64,000 nucleotides of DNA. Origin: Jiangella alkaliphila. Its GTDB lineage: Bacteria > Actinomycetota > Actinomycetes > Jiangellales > Jiangellaceae. Every line of letters begins with the position of its first letter. Positions within the stretch are counted from its first letter, which is position 1. The notes beneath the pieces are model-generated. The model ran no database searches and was not told where the DNA came from. It saw only the letters and a program-made list of their open reading frames with translations. The stretch is from positions 3,259,278-3,323,277 of the forward strand of contig NZ_LT629791.1 in assembly GCF_900105925.1 (NCBI RefSeq), in the 5' to 3' direction. A program made the position numbers and the translations under genes. Shown here one piece after another: positions 1 through 7,708 of the stretch.

Positions 1-16
1 ATCTGGCTGCTCGCAT
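1..16 (-). CDS. 5' end of a gene cut by the window edge
   Basis: An ATG at 16-14 on the minus strand opens a frame that reads MRAAR before leaving the window. It is preceded by a strong ribosome binding site (GAGAGGAG, about 20-28, some 5 nt before the ATG) and lies 38 nt downstream of the MalG-type permease. It is therefore probably the next gene of the sugar importer operon. Nothing can be said about its function. Confidence 0.55.
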
Positions 17-54
17 GGTGACTCCTCTCGAGTTGTTGACGGACACTTCGGGCG

Positions 55-858
55 CTACTTGACGGCGCCCTCGACCATTCCCCGGATGAAGTGACGCTGC
101 AGGAACAGGTAGAGCACGACGACCGGCAGCGCGACGAGCGTCGCGCCGGCGGCCAGCAGCGCCGTTCCGGACGTGTACTGGCCCTGGAAGAAGGCCAGGC
201 CCAGCGGTGCGGTGCGCAGACCCTCGTCGGTGGCCATGATCAGCGGGATCAGGAACTCGTTCCACGTCCACATGAAGATCAGCACGATCATCGTGGTGAC
301 CGCCGGCCGGCCCATCGGGACGAGGATGCGCCACAGCGTGGCCCAGTGCCCGGCGCCGTCGATGCGGGCCGCCTCGACCACCTCGCGCGAGCTGCCGCGG
401 AAGTAGGCGCGCATCCAGAACGTGCCGAACGCCGTCGACTGCGCCACCTGCGGCGCGACGATCGCCAGCAGCGTGTTCGTCAGCCCCAGCTCGCGCAGGT
501 CGAAGTAGAGCGCGATGACCAGCGCCTCGGCCGGCACCATGATGCCGAGCAGGATGACGTAGAACAGCACCTCGGAGCCGCGGAAGCGCATGGTGCCGAA
601 CGCGTAGCCGGCCAGCACCGAGAACAGCGTCGACAGCCCCACCACTAAGATCGCCACGACGATGCTGGTGCGCAGGTAGGAGCCGAAGTGGCCCTGGTCC
701 CAGGCGTCGGCGAAGTTCTCGAAGTGGAACGAGCCGCCGCCGCCGATCTGGTCGTTCGACAGCGCGGTCTGCAGGATCAGCAGCACCGGGAACACCGCGA
801 TGACCGCGAACAGCGCCAGCACCGCGTAGTTCGCCAGCCGTTCGCCGCGCGAGATCAT
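55..858 (-). CDS. Sugar ABC transporter permease, MalG/UgpE type
   Basis: Inner-membrane permease of a carbohydrate ABC importer of the CUT1 family. The 267-residue protein has an N-terminal membrane segment (about residues 10-30) and further hydrophobic segments. The EAA loop that docks the ATPase is visible as VVEAARIDGAGHWATLWRI near residue 160. It follows the MalF-type permease with an ATGA overlap (855-858), so the two are translationally coupled. No ATPase gene is present in the visible part of this operon; CUT1 systems in actinobacteria often use a shared MsiK-type ATPase encoded elsewhere. The substrate cannot be read from the permease, but the neighbouring PfkB kinase and GH4 glycosidase point to a sugar or glycoside. 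Confidence 0.93.
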   Translation of the reverse strand: MISRGERLANYAVLALFAVIAVFPVLLILQTALSNDQIGGGGSFHFENFADAWDQGHFGSYLRTSIVVAILVVGLSTLFSVLAGYAFGTMRFRGSEVLFYVILLGIMVPAEALVIALYFDLRELGLTNTLLAIVAPQVAQSTAFGTFWMRAYFRGSSREVVEAARIDGAGHWATLWRILVPMGRPAVTTMIVLIFMWTWNEFLIPLIMATDEGLRTAPLGLAFFQGQYTSGTALLAAGATLVALPVVVLYLFLQRHFIRGMVEGAVK

Positions 859-1745
859 CGCTGCCCCCGTTCGCCGACCCGGTTGATGAGCACCGTCGCC
901 ACGAACACGATCAGCGTCAGCACGACGGCCAGCGCCGTCGCGATGCCGACCCGGCCGAGCAGGAACGCGTTGTTGTAGACCTGGTACGACGGGACCGTCG
1001 TCTCGGTGCCCGGCCCGCCGCTGGTCATGACGTAGACGAGGTCGAACGTCTTCAGCGCGGCGATGACGGTGAGCGTGAGCGCGACCGCCAGCTCACCACG
1101 CAGCGACGGCAGCGTGATGGCCCGGAACTCCCGCAGCGGTCCGGCGCCGTCGAGCCTGGCCGCCTCGTACAGCTCGCGCGGGATGCGGGACATGCCGGCC
1201 AGGAACAGCACCAGGCACAGGCCGGTGCCGACCCAGGTGCCCACGATGCCGACCGACGGCAGCGCCCAGGTGTAGTCGCCCAGCCACGGCCGCGCCAGCG
1301 AGTCCAGGCCGACGAACCGCAGCACGTCGTTGAGCGGCCCGTCCGGTTCGTAGATCTGCCGCCACGCGATGGCCACGACGACCATCGGGATGACCTGCGG
1401 CAGGAACAGCACGACGCGGAAGAAGCCCATGCCGCGCAGCACGGCCCGGCTCATCGCGGCGGCCAGCAGCAGCCCCAGCACGACCGGGACGACCGCGTAG
1501 AACACGATCAGCACCAGCGCGTGGCCGAACGCCCCGCGCAGCTGCGGCTCGCTGAAGACGTCGCGGTAGTTCGACAGTCCCGCCCACGTGCTGGAGCCCA
1601 GGCCGTTCCACTCATACAGCGAGAACTGCGCCGTCCGCGCCAGCGGGACGAGGACGAACAGGCCGAAGACCAGCAGCGCCGGCAGGATGTAGAGGTAGGC
1701 GACCCGGCGCGGTTCGCCGGGCCCCCTACCTGCGGCAAGGGCCAT
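855..1745 (-). CDS. Sugar ABC transporter permease, MalF/UgpA type
   Basis: First permease of the CUT1 importer (296 aa). The start ATG at 1745 overlaps the stop of the binding-protein gene (ATGA). A longer open frame runs upstream but only through the binding-protein gene, so it is not used. The N-terminus (MALAAGRGPGEPRRVAYLYI) leads into a first membrane segment rich in Leu, Val and Phe, as in MalF/UgpA proteins, and the EAA loop YEAARLDGAGPLREF lies near residue 200. It pairs with the MalG-type protein to form the membrane channel. Confidence 0.93.
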   Translation of the reverse strand: MALAAGRGPGEPRRVAYLYILPALLVFGLFVLVPLARTAQFSLYEWNGLGSSTWAGLSNYRDVFSEPQLRGAFGHALVLIVFYAVVPVVLGLLLAAAMSRAVLRGMGFFRVVLFLPQVIPMVVVAIAWRQIYEPDGPLNDVLRFVGLDSLARPWLGDYTWALPSVGIVGTWVGTGLCLVLFLAGMSRIPRELYEAARLDGAGPLREFRAITLPSLRGELAVALTLTVIAALKTFDLVYVMTSGGPGTETTVPSYQVYNNAFLLGRVGIATALAVVLTLIVFVATVLINRVGERGQR

Positions 1746-3106
1746 CAGCTGCCAGTTGCCGCGGTGTACTCGGCCTCGAGCGTGTCGAGGAACTGCTGCG
1801 GGTCGCTCTGGCCGCCCATGAGGTTCTGCACGGCGACGGTGATGGTGTCGTAGAACGTCTCGGTCGCGTAGTCGAGGTACGGAACCAGCAGGTCCTCCTC
1901 GCCGGCCTGCGCCCACGCCGTGAAGACCTCGGCCTGCAGGCCCGTGGTGGTCTGCTGGTCGGCCTCGATGACCGGCACGTTGCCGGCCTCGGTGACGGCC
2001 GTCATGGCGTCGGAGCTGGTGATGAAGTCGATGTAGGCGGCCGCGGCCTCCTGGGCGTCGCTGTTGGCCGGGATGGCCCACGGGATGCTGATGCCGCCGG
2101 TGACGAGGTGCTGGCCGCTGGCGCCGGCCGGCGGGAGCACGAAGCCGACGGTGTCGCCCATGGCCGACGTGAGGTCGGCGATCAGCCAGGTGCCACCAGT
2201 GAAGAAGACGCCGGTGCCCTGGGCGAACGCCTGCCAGGCGCTGTCGTAGGTGACGCCGTTGAAGCCGTCGACGAAGAAGCCGCTGTCGACCCACGAGACG
2301 GTGGCGTCGGCCGCCGCGACGTTGTCGTCGGACGTCCAGGACGAGCCCGGCCGGCCGAAGCCGAGGTTGCGGATGGTCTCGGCGTCGGAGAACTGGTTTT
2401 GGATGAACCCGAACTGGTGGATGCCGGCCCACGGCTCGGAGTTGCCGAACTGGATCGGCACCTCGCCGGCCGCCTGCGCCGCCTGCAGGGCCGCTTCGAA
2501 GTCCTCGGTGGTCGTCGGCGGCTCCAGGCCCAGCGCGTCGAGCTTGGTCTTGTTGTAGTAGAGGCCGACGATCTCGCCCATCTGCGGCAGGCCGTAGAGG
2601 TCGCCCTCGCCGTAGGTGGCGCCGTCCTCGCTGTACGACGCCAGCGCGCGCACCGACTCGGGGAAGCGGTCGAACCAGCCGTACGCGTCGGCGTAGCCGT
2701 CGAGCGGTGTGAGCAGGCCGGACGCGACGTACTGGCCCATCTCGGGGCGGCCGTTGTTGGCCTGGACGACGTCGGGTGCGTCGTCGCCGGACAGCGCCAG
2801 GCGCAGCGTCGTGCGCAGGTCGTCGGTGGAGCGCGACACCCGCTCGATGGTGATGTTCGGGTAGGCGTCCTGGAACGCGGCGTTGAGCGCCTCGATCTGC
2901 TCGGTCTGCCCCTCGCGGACCTCCTGGTCCCACACCGTCAGCGTGATGTCGCCCAGCTCGGACGGGTCGGTGGCGACGTCGCCCGCGGTGGGAGCGCTGC
3001 TCGCGTCGTCGTCACCGTCGTCGCCCGGCGCGCAGGCCCCGATCAGCAGTGCCACGGCGGCAGCCGCGCACAGCCGGGTGCTGGTCCTCGTGATCGACAG
3101 CGTCAT
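1745..3106 (-). CDS. Extracellular sugar-binding lipoprotein (solute-binding protein family 1)
   Basis: Captures the sugar outside the cell and delivers it to the two permeases. The 453-residue product begins with a lipoprotein signal peptide whose lipobox LIGAC places the acylated Cys at residue 25, followed by a flexible Asp/Ser/Ala-rich linker. The mature part opens with the pattern of family 1 binding proteins (ITLTVWDQE near residue 55, then a segment like AFQDAYPNITIE). It is the first gene of the importer operon, 45 nt downstream of the PfkB gene. Binding specificity cannot be deduced. Confidence 0.92.
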   Translation of the reverse strand: MTLSITRTSTRLCAAAAVALLIGACAPGDDGDDDASSAPTAGDVATDPSELGDITLTVWDQEVREGQTEQIEALNAAFQDAYPNITIERVSRSTDDLRTTLRLALSGDDAPDVVQANNGRPEMGQYVASGLLTPLDGYADAYGWFDRFPESVRALASYSEDGATYGEGDLYGLPQMGEIVGLYYNKTKLDALGLEPPTTTEDFEAALQAAQAAGEVPIQFGNSEPWAGIHQFGFIQNQFSDAETIRNLGFGRPGSSWTSDDNVAAADATVSWVDSGFFVDGFNGVTYDSAWQAFAQGTGVFFTGGTWLIADLTSAMGDTVGFVLPPAGASGQHLVTGGISIPWAIPANSDAQEAAAAYIDFITSSDAMTAVTEAGNVPVIEADQQTTTGLQAEVFTAWAQAGEEDLLVPYLDYATETFYDTITVAVQNLMGGQSDPQQFLDTLEAEYTAATGS

Positions 3107-3151
3107 GAGAGTCGGCCCTTTCGGAAAATGTCGGTGTGCCCAGGTGCCCGG

Positions 3152-4255
3152 TCAGCGACCGGCCCGGAAGCCGAGCGTCGCGATGGCGCGCGACACCTCC
3201 GGGACGGCGTCGTCCGGGACGATCGTGTTCAGGAACTCGTAGTCCTCAGCGAGCGCGGGGTCCTTCGACCCCGTCTCGCGGTACCACAGCGCGATGTCGC
3301 CCCAGCCGGGCGAGGCCAGCGCGCCGCCGAAGTGCCGCACCGAGAGCGCGGCGCCCAGGTTGGCCAGCCGGAGGCTGTGCAGCAGCGGCCAGCCGGCCAG
3401 TGTGCCGACCATGAGGCCGGCCACGAACACGTCGCCGGCGCCGGTGGGGTCGAGCGCCTCGACGGGGACCGCCGCGGCCTTGACCGGGCGGCCGGCGTCC
3501 TTGTCGAACGCGAGCGCGCCGTCGGCGCCGTTGGTGACGACCGCCAGCGGCACCAGCTCAGCCAGCTTCTCCACCGCGGCCATGGGGCTGTCGGTGCGGG
3601 TGTAGCTCATCGCCTCGACGGCGTTGGGGGAGAAGGCGTAGCAGCCGGACAGGCTCTCGCGCAGCCGGCCGAGGTCCCAGCGGTCCTCCGGGTCCCAGCC
3701 GAGGTCGGCGAAGACCCGGCCGCCGGACGCCGTGACGGAGTCGACCCACGGCTGCCGCTCGCCGCCGAGGTCGACGAAGCAGGACCGGGCCTGCGGCGGG
3801 TGGCTGACCAGCCGGTCCAGCGCCTCGGGCCGGTGTCCGTGAGTGACCATGGCGCGGTCGCGCTGGTAGACCATCGACACCGTGACCGGCGAGTGCCAGC
3901 CGGTGACGTAGCGCGAGTAGGTGAGGTCGACGCCCTCCTGGACGCCGAGCGTCTGCCGGCAGTAGTCGCCGTAGAGGTCCTCGCCGAACGTGGCGGCCAG
4001 GCCGGTGCGCAGCCCCAGGCGCGCGGCGGCGACGGCGAGGTTGGCGACGCCGCCCGGGCTGGAGCCCATGCCGTCGGCCCACACCTCGGTGCCCTGCTTC
4101 GGCGGGCCCTCCATGCCGATGAAGATGATGTCGAAGAAGACGGTGCCGGTGAGGAAGACGTCGAGCTCGGGACCGCCGCCTGGGCGCAGCCCGGCCAGCG
4201 GGTCGTGCCGCGACGGTGCGCGGTACGGGTCACGAGCGATGTTCGACACGACCAA
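3152..4255 (-). CDS. PfkB family carbohydrate kinase
   Basis: ATP-dependent sugar kinase of the ribokinase/PfkB family, 367 aa, cytoplasmic. The N-terminal GG-containing substrate loop is seen as SPGGVANLAVAAARLG, and the C-terminal signature DPTGAGDVFVAG carries the catalytic Asp near residue 275. The first 30 or so residues are poorly structured, so a later start is possible. It lies directly upstream of the ABC importer on the same strand and divergent from the DeoR-GH4 pair. The likely job is to phosphorylate the imported sugar or a product of it; family members act on ribose, fructose, 2-keto-3-deoxygluconate or nucleosides, and I cannot choose among these. Confidence 0.88.
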   Translation of the reverse strand: MVVSNIARDPYRAPSRHDPLAGLRPGGGPELDVFLTGTVFFDIIFIGMEGPPKQGTEVWADGMGSSPGGVANLAVAAARLGLRTGLAATFGEDLYGDYCRQTLGVQEGVDLTYSRYVTGWHSPVTVSMVYQRDRAMVTHGHRPEALDRLVSHPPQARSCFVDLGGERQPWVDSVTASGGRVFADLGWDPEDRWDLGRLRESLSGCYAFSPNAVEAMSYTRTDSPMAAVEKLAELVPLAVVTNGADGALAFDKDAGRPVKAAAVPVEALDPTGAGDVFVAGLMVGTLAGWPLLHSLRLANLGAALSVRHFGGALASPGWGDIALWYRETGSKDPALAEDYEFLNTIVPDDAVPEVSRAIATLGFRAGR

Positions 4256-4319
4256 TCCTCCCCAGTCCCCTGTGTCGCAGGTTGGGTCGAACCCTAGTGG
4301 CGCTGCGCGTAAATGACAA

Positions 4320-4376
4320 GATATGAGCGGTTGTGATGCATCGCTCGTGTCGCGACCTGCCTCAACCGGTCATATC
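4320..4376. promoter_or_regulatory. Inverted-repeat operator in the pfkB/deoR divergent promoter region
   Basis: Two 14-nt half-elements face each other: GATATGAGCGGTTG at 4320-4333 and CAACCGGTCATATC at 4363-4376. The reverse complement of the second differs from the first at one position. They sit 43 nt apart (start to start) in the 190-nt divergent region. A third GATATG core lies at 4432-4437 over the deoR promoter. The position and dyad form suggest binding of the adjacent DeoR protein; that link is inference. Confidence 0.6.
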
Positions 4377-4410
4377 GCTCAGTTCCGCGCACGTTTCGGC
4401 GCGACTACTG

Positions 4411-4439
4411 TTCGATTGAGCGAAGATGACTGATATGGT
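4411..4439 (+). promoter_or_regulatory. Putative promoter of the deoR-GH4 pair, probably leaderless
   Basis: TTCGAT (4411-4416) and TATGGT (4434-4439) are separated by 17 nt. The expected transcription start falls on or next to the GTG at 4446, and there is no purine-rich ribosome binding site, so a leaderless mRNA is likely. Confidence 0.4.
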
Positions 4440-4445
4440 GCAGCC

Positions 4446-5198
4446 GTGCTTGCCCAGCGCCGATACGAGCTCATCATGCAGACCCTCCGTGCCGAGGGTC
4501 CCGTGTCGGTCACCGTGCTGGGCACCCGCCTGGGCGTCAGTCAGGCGACCATCCGGCGCGACCTCGCGTGGCTCGAGGAGCAGGGTCTGCTCACCCGGGT
4601 CCGCGGCGGCGCGGCGGCCAGCCCGTCGCTGGAGCCGTCCTTCGCGGCCGTCGCCACCGAGGCGCACCAGGCCAAGGACGCCATCGCCCGGCGCGCTGCC
4701 GAGATGGTCGAGGACGGCGACGTGCTGCTGCTCGACATCGGCACGACGGTGCACCGGCTGGCCGTGCACCTGCGCGGCCGCAAGGTCACCGTCATGACCG
4801 CCAACATGGCCGTGTACGAAGAGCTGCTGCCCGACCCCGAGATCGAGCTGATCCTGCTCGGCGGGGTGGTGCGGCGCAACTACAAGTCGCTGGTCGGCTT
4901 CCTCACCGAGGACGCCGTCCGCCAGCTGCGTGCCGGCAAGTTGTTCATGGGGACCAGCGGGGTGCGCACCGACGGCGCTGTCGTCGACACCACGGTGGTC
5001 GAGGTGCCGGTGCGCCGGGCCATGATCGCGGCGGCCGACCAGGTCATCCTGCTCGCCGACGCGGAGAAGTTCCCCGGGACCGGGTTCGCCACCGTGTGCG
5101 GACCCGACGCCCTGGACGTCGTCGTGACCGATGCGGCCGAGGGCACCGAAGCCCTCGGCGCGCTCCGGGAGAGCGGTGTGAAGGTGGTTCTCGTATGA
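4446..5198 (+). CDS. DeoR family transcriptional regulator
   Basis: Sugar-phosphate responsive repressor of 250 aa. The N-terminal winged helix-turn-helix reads VSVTVLGTRLGVSQATIRRD followed by a basic wing (residues about 20-55), and the C-terminal DeoR sensor domain begins around residue 75 with the usual DVLLLDIGTTVHRLA type segment. The GTG start is supported by the helix-turn-helix beginning at the normal distance. Its stop overlaps the GH4 start (ATGA), so regulator and enzyme are coupled. It probably controls its own operon and the divergent pfkB-ABC operon through the dyad at 4320-4376. The effector is unknown. Confidence 0.92.
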   Translation: MLAQRRYELIMQTLRAEGPVSVTVLGTRLGVSQATIRRDLAWLEEQGLLTRVRGGAAASPSLEPSFAAVATEAHQAKDAIARRAAEMVEDGDVLLLDIGTTVHRLAVHLRGRKVTVMTANMAVYEELLPDPEIELILLGGVVRRNYKSLVGFLTEDAVRQLRAGKLFMGTSGVRTDGAVVDTTVVEVPVRRAMIAAADQVILLADAEKFPGTGFATVCGPDALDVVVTDAAEGTEALGALRESGVKVVLV

Positions 5199-6526
5199 GG
5201 TTGACGATCCTCGGGGGCGGCGGTTTCCGGGTCCCGCTGGTGCACCGCGCCCTGGCCAGTGAGGAGTCCGGCGTCGACACCGTCGTCCTGCACGACACCG
5301 ACGCCGAACGGGTGCGGGCCGTGCGGGCGGTGCTCGAGGAACGCTCCGGCGGCCGGGGTCCGGCGCTGGTGGTCGAGAGCGACCTCGCGGCGGCGGTGCG
5401 CGGCGCCGACTTCGTCTTCTCGGCGATCCGGGTCGGCGGGCTGGCCGGGCGGTCCTGCGACGAGCGGACGGCCCTGCAGTCGGGTGTGCTGGGCCAGGAG
5501 ACCACCGGCGCCGGCGGCGTGCTGTACGGGCTGCGGACGGTGCCGGTCGCGCTGCGCATCGCATCGACGATCGCCGCCGAGGCGCCCGACGCGTGGGTCA
5601 TCAACTTCACCAACCCGGCCGGCATGGTCACCGAGGCGATGAGCTCGGTGCTCGGCGACCGCGTCATCGGCATCTGCGACTCACCGGTCGGGCTGTTCCG
5701 CCGGGTCGCCCGTGCGCTGGACGTCCCGATGGGCGACGCGTGGTTCGACTACGCCGGGCTCAACCACCTGGGCTGGCTGTGGCGGGTGCTGGTCGGCGGG
5801 CGCGACGTGCTGCCTGAGCTGCTCGCCTCGGACGACGCGCTCGGCTCGTTCGAGGAGGGCAAGCTGTTCGGCGCGCCGTGGCTGCGCTCGCTCGGCGCCA
5901 TCCCGAACGAGTACCTCTATTACTACTACTTCACCCGCGACGCGATCGCGTCGGCGAAGGCGGCGCCGGCCACCCGCGGGGAGTTCCTGCTGGCGCAGCA
6001 GGCCGAGTTCTACACGGCGTCCGCGGGCGACGGCGCCGCGCGGCGCTGGGACGATGTCCGGCGCGAGCGCGAGGCCACCTACATGGCCGAGAGCCGCGAC
6101 GCCGCCGGCGTCGGCGACCGCGACACCGCCGACCTCGACGGCGGCGGCTACGACCGCGTCGCGCTGGCGCTCATGCGAGCCATCGCCGCCGACGAGCGGG
6201 CCACGCTGGTGCTCAACGTCCGCAACCGCTCGGCCATCCCCGGCGTCGACGCCGACGCCGTCGTCGAGGTGCCCTGCCTGGTCGGCCGCAACGGCGCCCA
6301 CCCGCTGGCCTCCGGCGCGCTCGACCCTGCGGCGGCCGCGCTGGTGGCGTCGGTGAAGGCGACCGAGCGGGCCACCATCGCGGCGGCCCGGTCCGGTTCC
6401 CGCCGGGCGGCGGTGGCGGCGCTGGCCAGCCACCCGCTGGTCGACTCCGTCACGACGGCGGAGCGGCTGGTCGAGGCCGAGCTGGGCGCGCTGCCCGATC
6501 TGCGCGCCGTCCTCAAGCACGACTGA
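5195..6526 (+). CDS. Glycoside hydrolase family 4 enzyme
   Basis: NAD-dependent glycosidase (443 aa) that hydrolyses by an oxidation-elimination route rather than classical acid/base hydrolysis. The N-terminus carries the Rossmann motif ILGGGGFR, then NFTNPAGMVTEA (about residues 135-145), the metal-ligand Cys in ICDSP (Cys161) and the second metal ligand in GLNHLGW (His191). In GH4 the tetrapeptide after the Cys is linked to specificity; CDxP resembles the 6-phospho-alpha-glucosidase group, but this variant (CDSP) is not decisive. The neighbouring importer is an ABC system rather than a PTS, so the substrate would enter unphosphorylated and either be used as such or first be phosphorylated by the PfkB protein. 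Confidence 0.9.
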   Translation: MRLTILGGGGFRVPLVHRALASEESGVDTVVLHDTDAERVRAVRAVLEERSGGRGPALVVESDLAAAVRGADFVFSAIRVGGLAGRSCDERTALQSGVLGQETTGAGGVLYGLRTVPVALRIASTIAAEAPDAWVINFTNPAGMVTEAMSSVLGDRVIGICDSPVGLFRRVARALDVPMGDAWFDYAGLNHLGWLWRVLVGGRDVLPELLASDDALGSFEEGKLFGAPWLRSLGAIPNEYLYYYYFTRDAIASAKAAPATRGEFLLAQQAEFYTASAGDGAARRWDDVRREREATYMAESRDAAGVGDRDTADLDGGGYDRVALALMRAIAADERATLVLNVRNRSAIPGVDADAVVEVPCLVGRNGAHPLASGALDPAAAALVASVKATERATIAAARSGSRRAAVAALASHPLVDSVTTAERLVEAELGALPDLRAVLKHD

Positions 6527-6546
6527 GTCCACACCCGCGGCAGCGC

Positions 6547-6581
6547 CGCTCCACCGGCGCTCGGGGGACGCCGGTGGAGCG
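6547..6581. terminator. Bidirectional terminator-like hairpin between GH4 and the serine protease
   Basis: CGCTCCACCGGCG (6547-6559) pairs perfectly with CGCCGGTGGAGCG (6569-6581) around a 9-nt loop. It sits between two convergent genes. It lacks a long T tract, as is usual in high-GC actinobacteria. Confidence 0.65.
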
Positions 6582-6601
6582 ACGCTGGTCTTACCTCGCC
6601 G

Positions 6602-7531
6602 TCAGGCGGCCGCGGCCGCGTTGTAGACGGACTGGATGGTGCTGCCGAAGTACGGTCCGTACATGGTGTTGGGGTCGTTCGTGTACTTGTAGCTGTTCAC
6701 CGAGTTGAGCTGACCGCCGGTGATCCAGCCGCCGCCGGAGGAGCCGCCGGTCATGTCGCAGGTGATGCCCTGGGTGGTCTGGCCGCCGGGGTCGAGGCGG
6801 GCGGCGCCGGTGCACGAGTAGAGGGTCTGGCCGTTGAAGGGCGGGCCTGCCGGGTACCCGTAGGACGTGTAGGTGAGGCCGCGGGACAGGTTGAACGCGA
6901 TCGGGTAGGAGCCGACCACGCTGGTCAGGCTCTGGCCGGACGAGTTCTCGTTCATGACCGCGAAGCCGGCGTCGACGTTGAAGTCGCCGCTGTTGGCCCA
7001 GCCGCTGGTCGTGTACAGGTCCGACGCCGACCACTGGCCGTACGGCGCGGAGCCGTTGTTGTACGCGGGCACGAAGGTGAACGCCGAGGCGAACGAGCCG
7101 CCGCCGCCCTCGTGCAGGCAGTGCCCGGCGGTCGTGACGACGTCGCCGTTGCCGCTGTTCGTGGCGGTGCCGGAGCAGACGTAGTTGACGCCGCCGATGG
7201 TGAAGAAGACCTTGCCGAGCTGCGGGCGCGGGTTCTCCGGGACGGCGGCCGGCGCGATGTCCTGCGCCGTCGCCGACGCGGTGCTCGCGTCGCCTGGCAG
7301 GGTGGCGTCGGCCGGGATCGCCGAGCGCATGCGCTCGGGCGTCCAATAGGCCTCCGCGGCGCGCTGCTGGGCCCGTGTCGTCGCCAGTTCCTGGTGCACG
7401 ACCTCGGACGCCCGGACACCGTCGGCGGTCGCCGGCGTGACATCCGTTCCGGCCAACGCCGGAGTGGCAGCGATGCCGGACACCACGAGCGCGGCTCCGG
7501 CTAGGAGAGATCGAATGACGGGTCTCCTCAT
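6602..7531 (-). CDS. Secreted trypsin-like serine peptidase
   Basis: Exported peptidase of the chymotrypsin fold (309 aa). The ATG at 7531 is chosen because GGGAGGAATGGGCA precedes it and because the product then starts with a clean signal peptide (MRRPVIRSLLAGAALVVSG..ALA); a longer frame upstream adds 19 residues without a ribosome site. The catalytic His lies in TTAGHC (about His137), an Asp candidate in DFNVDAGFAV, and the nucleophile in GGSSGGGW (about Ser265). The segment between signal peptide and catalytic domain (about 80 residues) may be a propeptide. It resembles the glutamyl-endopeptidase/S1B type secreted enzymes, but specificity is not assigned. It stands alone. Confidence 0.88.
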   Translation of the reverse strand: MRRPVIRSLLAGAALVVSGIAATPALAGTDVTPATADGVRASEVVHQELATTRAQQRAAEAYWTPERMRSAIPADATLPGDASTASATAQDIAPAAVPENPRPQLGKVFFTIGGVNYVCSGTATNSGNGDVVTTAGHCLHEGGGGSFASAFTFVPAYNNGSAPYGQWSASDLYTTSGWANSGDFNVDAGFAVMNENSSGQSLTSVVGSYPIAFNLSRGLTYTSYGYPAGPPFNGQTLYSCTGAARLDPGGQTTQGITCDMTGGSSGGGWITGGQLNSVNSYKYTNDPNTMYGPYFGSTIQSVYNAAAAA

Positions 7532-7584
7532 TGCCCATTCCTCCCTGGATGAGGCACTTCGTCGGGGTTCGACGAGATGCCTCA

Positions 7585-7619
7585 ACATACAGTCATCCTC
7601 CTGTCATGTACAGGTATGT
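7585..7619. promoter_or_regulatory. Nested dyad upstream of the serine protease
   Basis: CCTGT-N5-ACAGG (7600-7614) lies inside ACATAC (7585-7590) and GTATGT (7614-7619). It is 55-90 nt upstream of the protease start, a normal place for an operator or a 5' UTR hairpin. No regulator is identified. Confidence 0.35.
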
Positions 7620-7708
7620 CTGAATTGACTTTCCGAGAGTTCACCAGGACAACGGGCGGGACCGAAAGTCATGATGTGGTCATGTCCGCTGTGTGGACCT
7701 GGTGAGAC

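Noticed and set aside
2108-4297. A 729-codon open frame on the plus strand
   Set aside because: It runs antisense through the binding-protein and PfkB genes, is extremely rich in Arg, Ala, Val and Gly, and matches no family. Long antisense frames are expected at this GC content.
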